Origin: Clostridia bacterium
Lineage (GTDB): Bacteria; Bacillota; Clostridia; Oscillospirales; CAG-272
Assembly (NCBI GenBank): GCA_017411935.1
Contig: JAFQPC010000193.1
Location: 1 to 5,680 of the forward strand
Direction: 5' to 3'
DNA: 5,680 bases
Made by a program: the position numbers and the translations under genes. Every line of letters begins with the position of its first letter. The first letter of the stretch is position 1. Of this stretch, positions 4,369-5,680 are shown piece by piece. The notes under the pieces were generated by a model. It was not told the origin of the DNA, did not search any database, and worked only from the letters and a program-made list of their open reading frames with translations.

Positions 4369-5680
4369 ATGAAACGAATGTTAGAGCGATACCGCGAGCT
4401 TTCCTATGACGTCATCGTCGTCGGTGGCGGAATGGCGGGCATCTGTGCCGCCATCTCCTCTGCGAGGAACGGTGCGAAGACTGCCCTGATCCACGCACGG
4501 TCGGTGCTTGGCGGCAATACGTCCAGCGAGATCCGAATCCACATTTCGGGAGCGGACCAAGGCTTAAAGCAGCCCGATTACGCCGAGAGCGGACTTGTTT
4601 ACGAGCTGATGCTCGAAAACAAAAAGCAAAACGAGCATTTTTGCTATTCGATCTGGGATTCGGTGCTTCACGACGCCGTCAAAAAAGAGGAAAACCTTAC
4701 CCTCTACTACGACACCGTGATGTACGACGCAGAGACCGAGAACGACGAGATCGTGAGCATTTTCTGCGTGCAAAGCACGACAGAGATGCGTTACCGCTTC
4801 TTCGCGCCCATCTTCGTGGATTCCACGGGCAACGGCACGCTCGGCTATTACGCAGGGGCGGAATGCCGTATGGGCAGTGAGGCAAAATCCGAATTCGGAG
4901 AGATCGACGCGCCCGAGGAACCCAACAATTACCGCATGGGAAATACCATTCTTCTCAAAGCAAAAAACATGGGACACCCCGTTCCCTTCACGCCGCCCGC
5001 CTTTGCCAAAAAGCTGACCGAAAAGCAGCTTGCCAAGCGAATCCACTGTGCGCAGATGCGCAATACCATTGACTGCAGTGAAAGTCCCGACCCCGAGGAA
5101 TACCGACGCATTTCAATGTGCTCGAGCGCCGCGATCGACTACGGCTATTGGTGGCTCGAGCTGATGGGAGAGGGCGACGACATCATTCCCGAATATGAAA
5201 ATATCCGCGACGACCTGCTTGCCTACTGCTACGGTCTGTGGGATCATATCAAAAACGGCGACGAGGGCATTCACGAGCACGGCGCGGAAAACTTCGCGCT
5301 CGAATGGGTTGGCGCGCTCCCCGGAATGAGAGAGAGCCGACGCCTCATCGGTGATTATATTCTCACCGAGACCGACATTCTCGAGCACCGACAGTTTGAG
5401 GACGCCGTTGCCTACGGCGGTTGGTGCATCGACCTGCACTCCCCCAACGGTCTTCTGGACTTTGACATTCTCCCCTCGGATTGCCGATTCTTTGAGGGTG
5501 TCTATACCATTCCCTACCGCTCCTACTATTCCAAAAACATCAAAAACTGCTTTATGGCAGGCAGAGACATCTCCACCACCCGTCTCGGACTTGGCAGTAC
5601 CCGTATCACGGGCTGTTGCGCCATTGGCGGCGAGGCAGTCGGCATTGCCGCGGCACTCTGCAAAAAATATGGCTGTACCC
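4369..5680 (+). CDS. FAD-dependent oxidoreductase, FAD_oxidored type (partial, 3' end cut by window)
   Basis: Cytoplasmic flavoprotein; 437 codons are seen with no stop before the window ends, so the C-terminus is missing. The N-terminal Rossmann fold binds FAD: YDVIVVGGGMAG (13-24) carries the GxGxxG-type glycine motif (G19, G21, G24), and GGNTSSEIRI (48-57) is the usual second FAD-contact block of this family. DSTGNG (151-156) corresponds to the D-x-x-G-D-G strand motif, with Asn in place of the usual Asp. GMRESRRLIGDY (319-330) and NCFMAGRDISTTRLGLGSTR (393-412), followed by a GGEAVGIAAAL helix (420-430), are characteristic of the FAD_oxidored (PF12831-like) group and complete the FAD-binding fold. 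The substrate is unknown; members often occur in carbohydrate-use loci of gut and soil bacteria, but nothing here identifies a compound. No signal peptide, twin-arginine signal or membrane segment is visible. It is divergent from the AraC-type gene and has an extended -10 promoter beside a candidate operator, so it is probably the regulated target and perhaps the first gene of an operon continuing to the right. Confidence 0.92.
   Translation, partial: MKRMLERYRELSYDVIVVGGGMAGICAAISSARNGAKTALIHARSVLGGNTSSEIRIHISGADQGLKQPDYAESGLVYELMLENKKQNEHFCYSIWDSVLHDAVKKEENLTLYYDTVMYDAETENDEIVSIFCVQSTTEMRYRFFAPIFVDSTGNGTLGYYAGAECRMGSEAKSEFGEIDAPEEPNNYRMGNTILLKAKNMGHPVPFTPPAFAKKLTEKQLAKRIHCAQMRNTIDCSESPDPEEYRRISMCSSAAIDYGYWWLELMGEGDDIIPEYENIRDDLLAYCYGLWDHIKNGDEGIHEHGAENFALEWVGALPGMRESRRLIGDYILTETDILEHRQFEDAVAYGGWCIDLHSPNGLLDFDILPSDCRFFEGVYTIPYRSYYSKNIKNCFMAGRDISTTRLGLGSTRITGCCAIGGEAVGIAAALCKKYGCT

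Noticed and set aside
4564..5046. Minus-strand open frame of 160 codons
   Set aside because: It lies wholly antisense to the flavoprotein gene, which has clear family motifs through this region, and shows no recognisable domain or ribosome binding site.
5113..5439. Minus-strand open frame of 108 codons
   Set aside because: Antisense shadow of the flavoprotein gene with no supporting motif.

Overview
The window looks like chromosomal DNA from a low-to-mid GC Gram-positive bacterium, most likely an uncultured member of the Clostridia (Bacillota). The reasons are strong AAAGGA/GAGGTGA-type ribosome binding sites, a consensus TGnTATAAT promoter, compact gene packing with an intrinsic terminator, and the style of the proteins. 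This placement is inference from sequence style, not from a marker comparison. No mobile element, CRISPR array, tRNA or rRNA was seen.

Layout: (1) Positions 29-3166 (+) hold a complete isoleucyl-tRNA synthetase gene (ileS, 1045 aa), followed by a strong hairpin terminator that looks bidirectional. (2) Positions 3167-3450 are a 284-bp non-coding gap between convergent genes. It contains the terminator, three copies of AAAAAGCC that can form competing hairpins, seven tandem copies of a CAATAR hexamer, and a bulged hairpin. (3) Positions 3451-4245 (-) encode an AraC-family regulator with an N-terminal cupin-like sensor and a C-terminal double helix-turn-helix. (4) Positions 4246-4368 are a compact divergent promoter region. 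(5) From 4369 (+) to the window end runs a FAD-dependent oxidoreductase of the FAD_oxidored type, cut off by the window after 437 residues.

How the parts work together: ileS is a housekeeping translation gene and appears unrelated to its right-hand neighbours. The regulator and the flavoprotein form a divergent pair. A tandem TTTTGCAA repeat, with copies one helical turn apart, lies just upstream of the flavoprotein's extended -10 element. One copy also contains the apparent -35 of the regulator's own promoter. The simplest reading is activation of the oxidoreductase and autoregulation of the regulator from the same site. The inducer and the oxidoreductase substrate are unknown.

The most notable feature is the ileS product. 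Its class I HIGH signature reads GVHH, with the first and third positions swapped. Several other normally conserved active-site segments are changed too (GFDSQGLWVE, RFSKT, DVWLDAG). This matches a recognised but uncommon branch of type 2 IleRS for which very strong mupirocin resistance has been reported.
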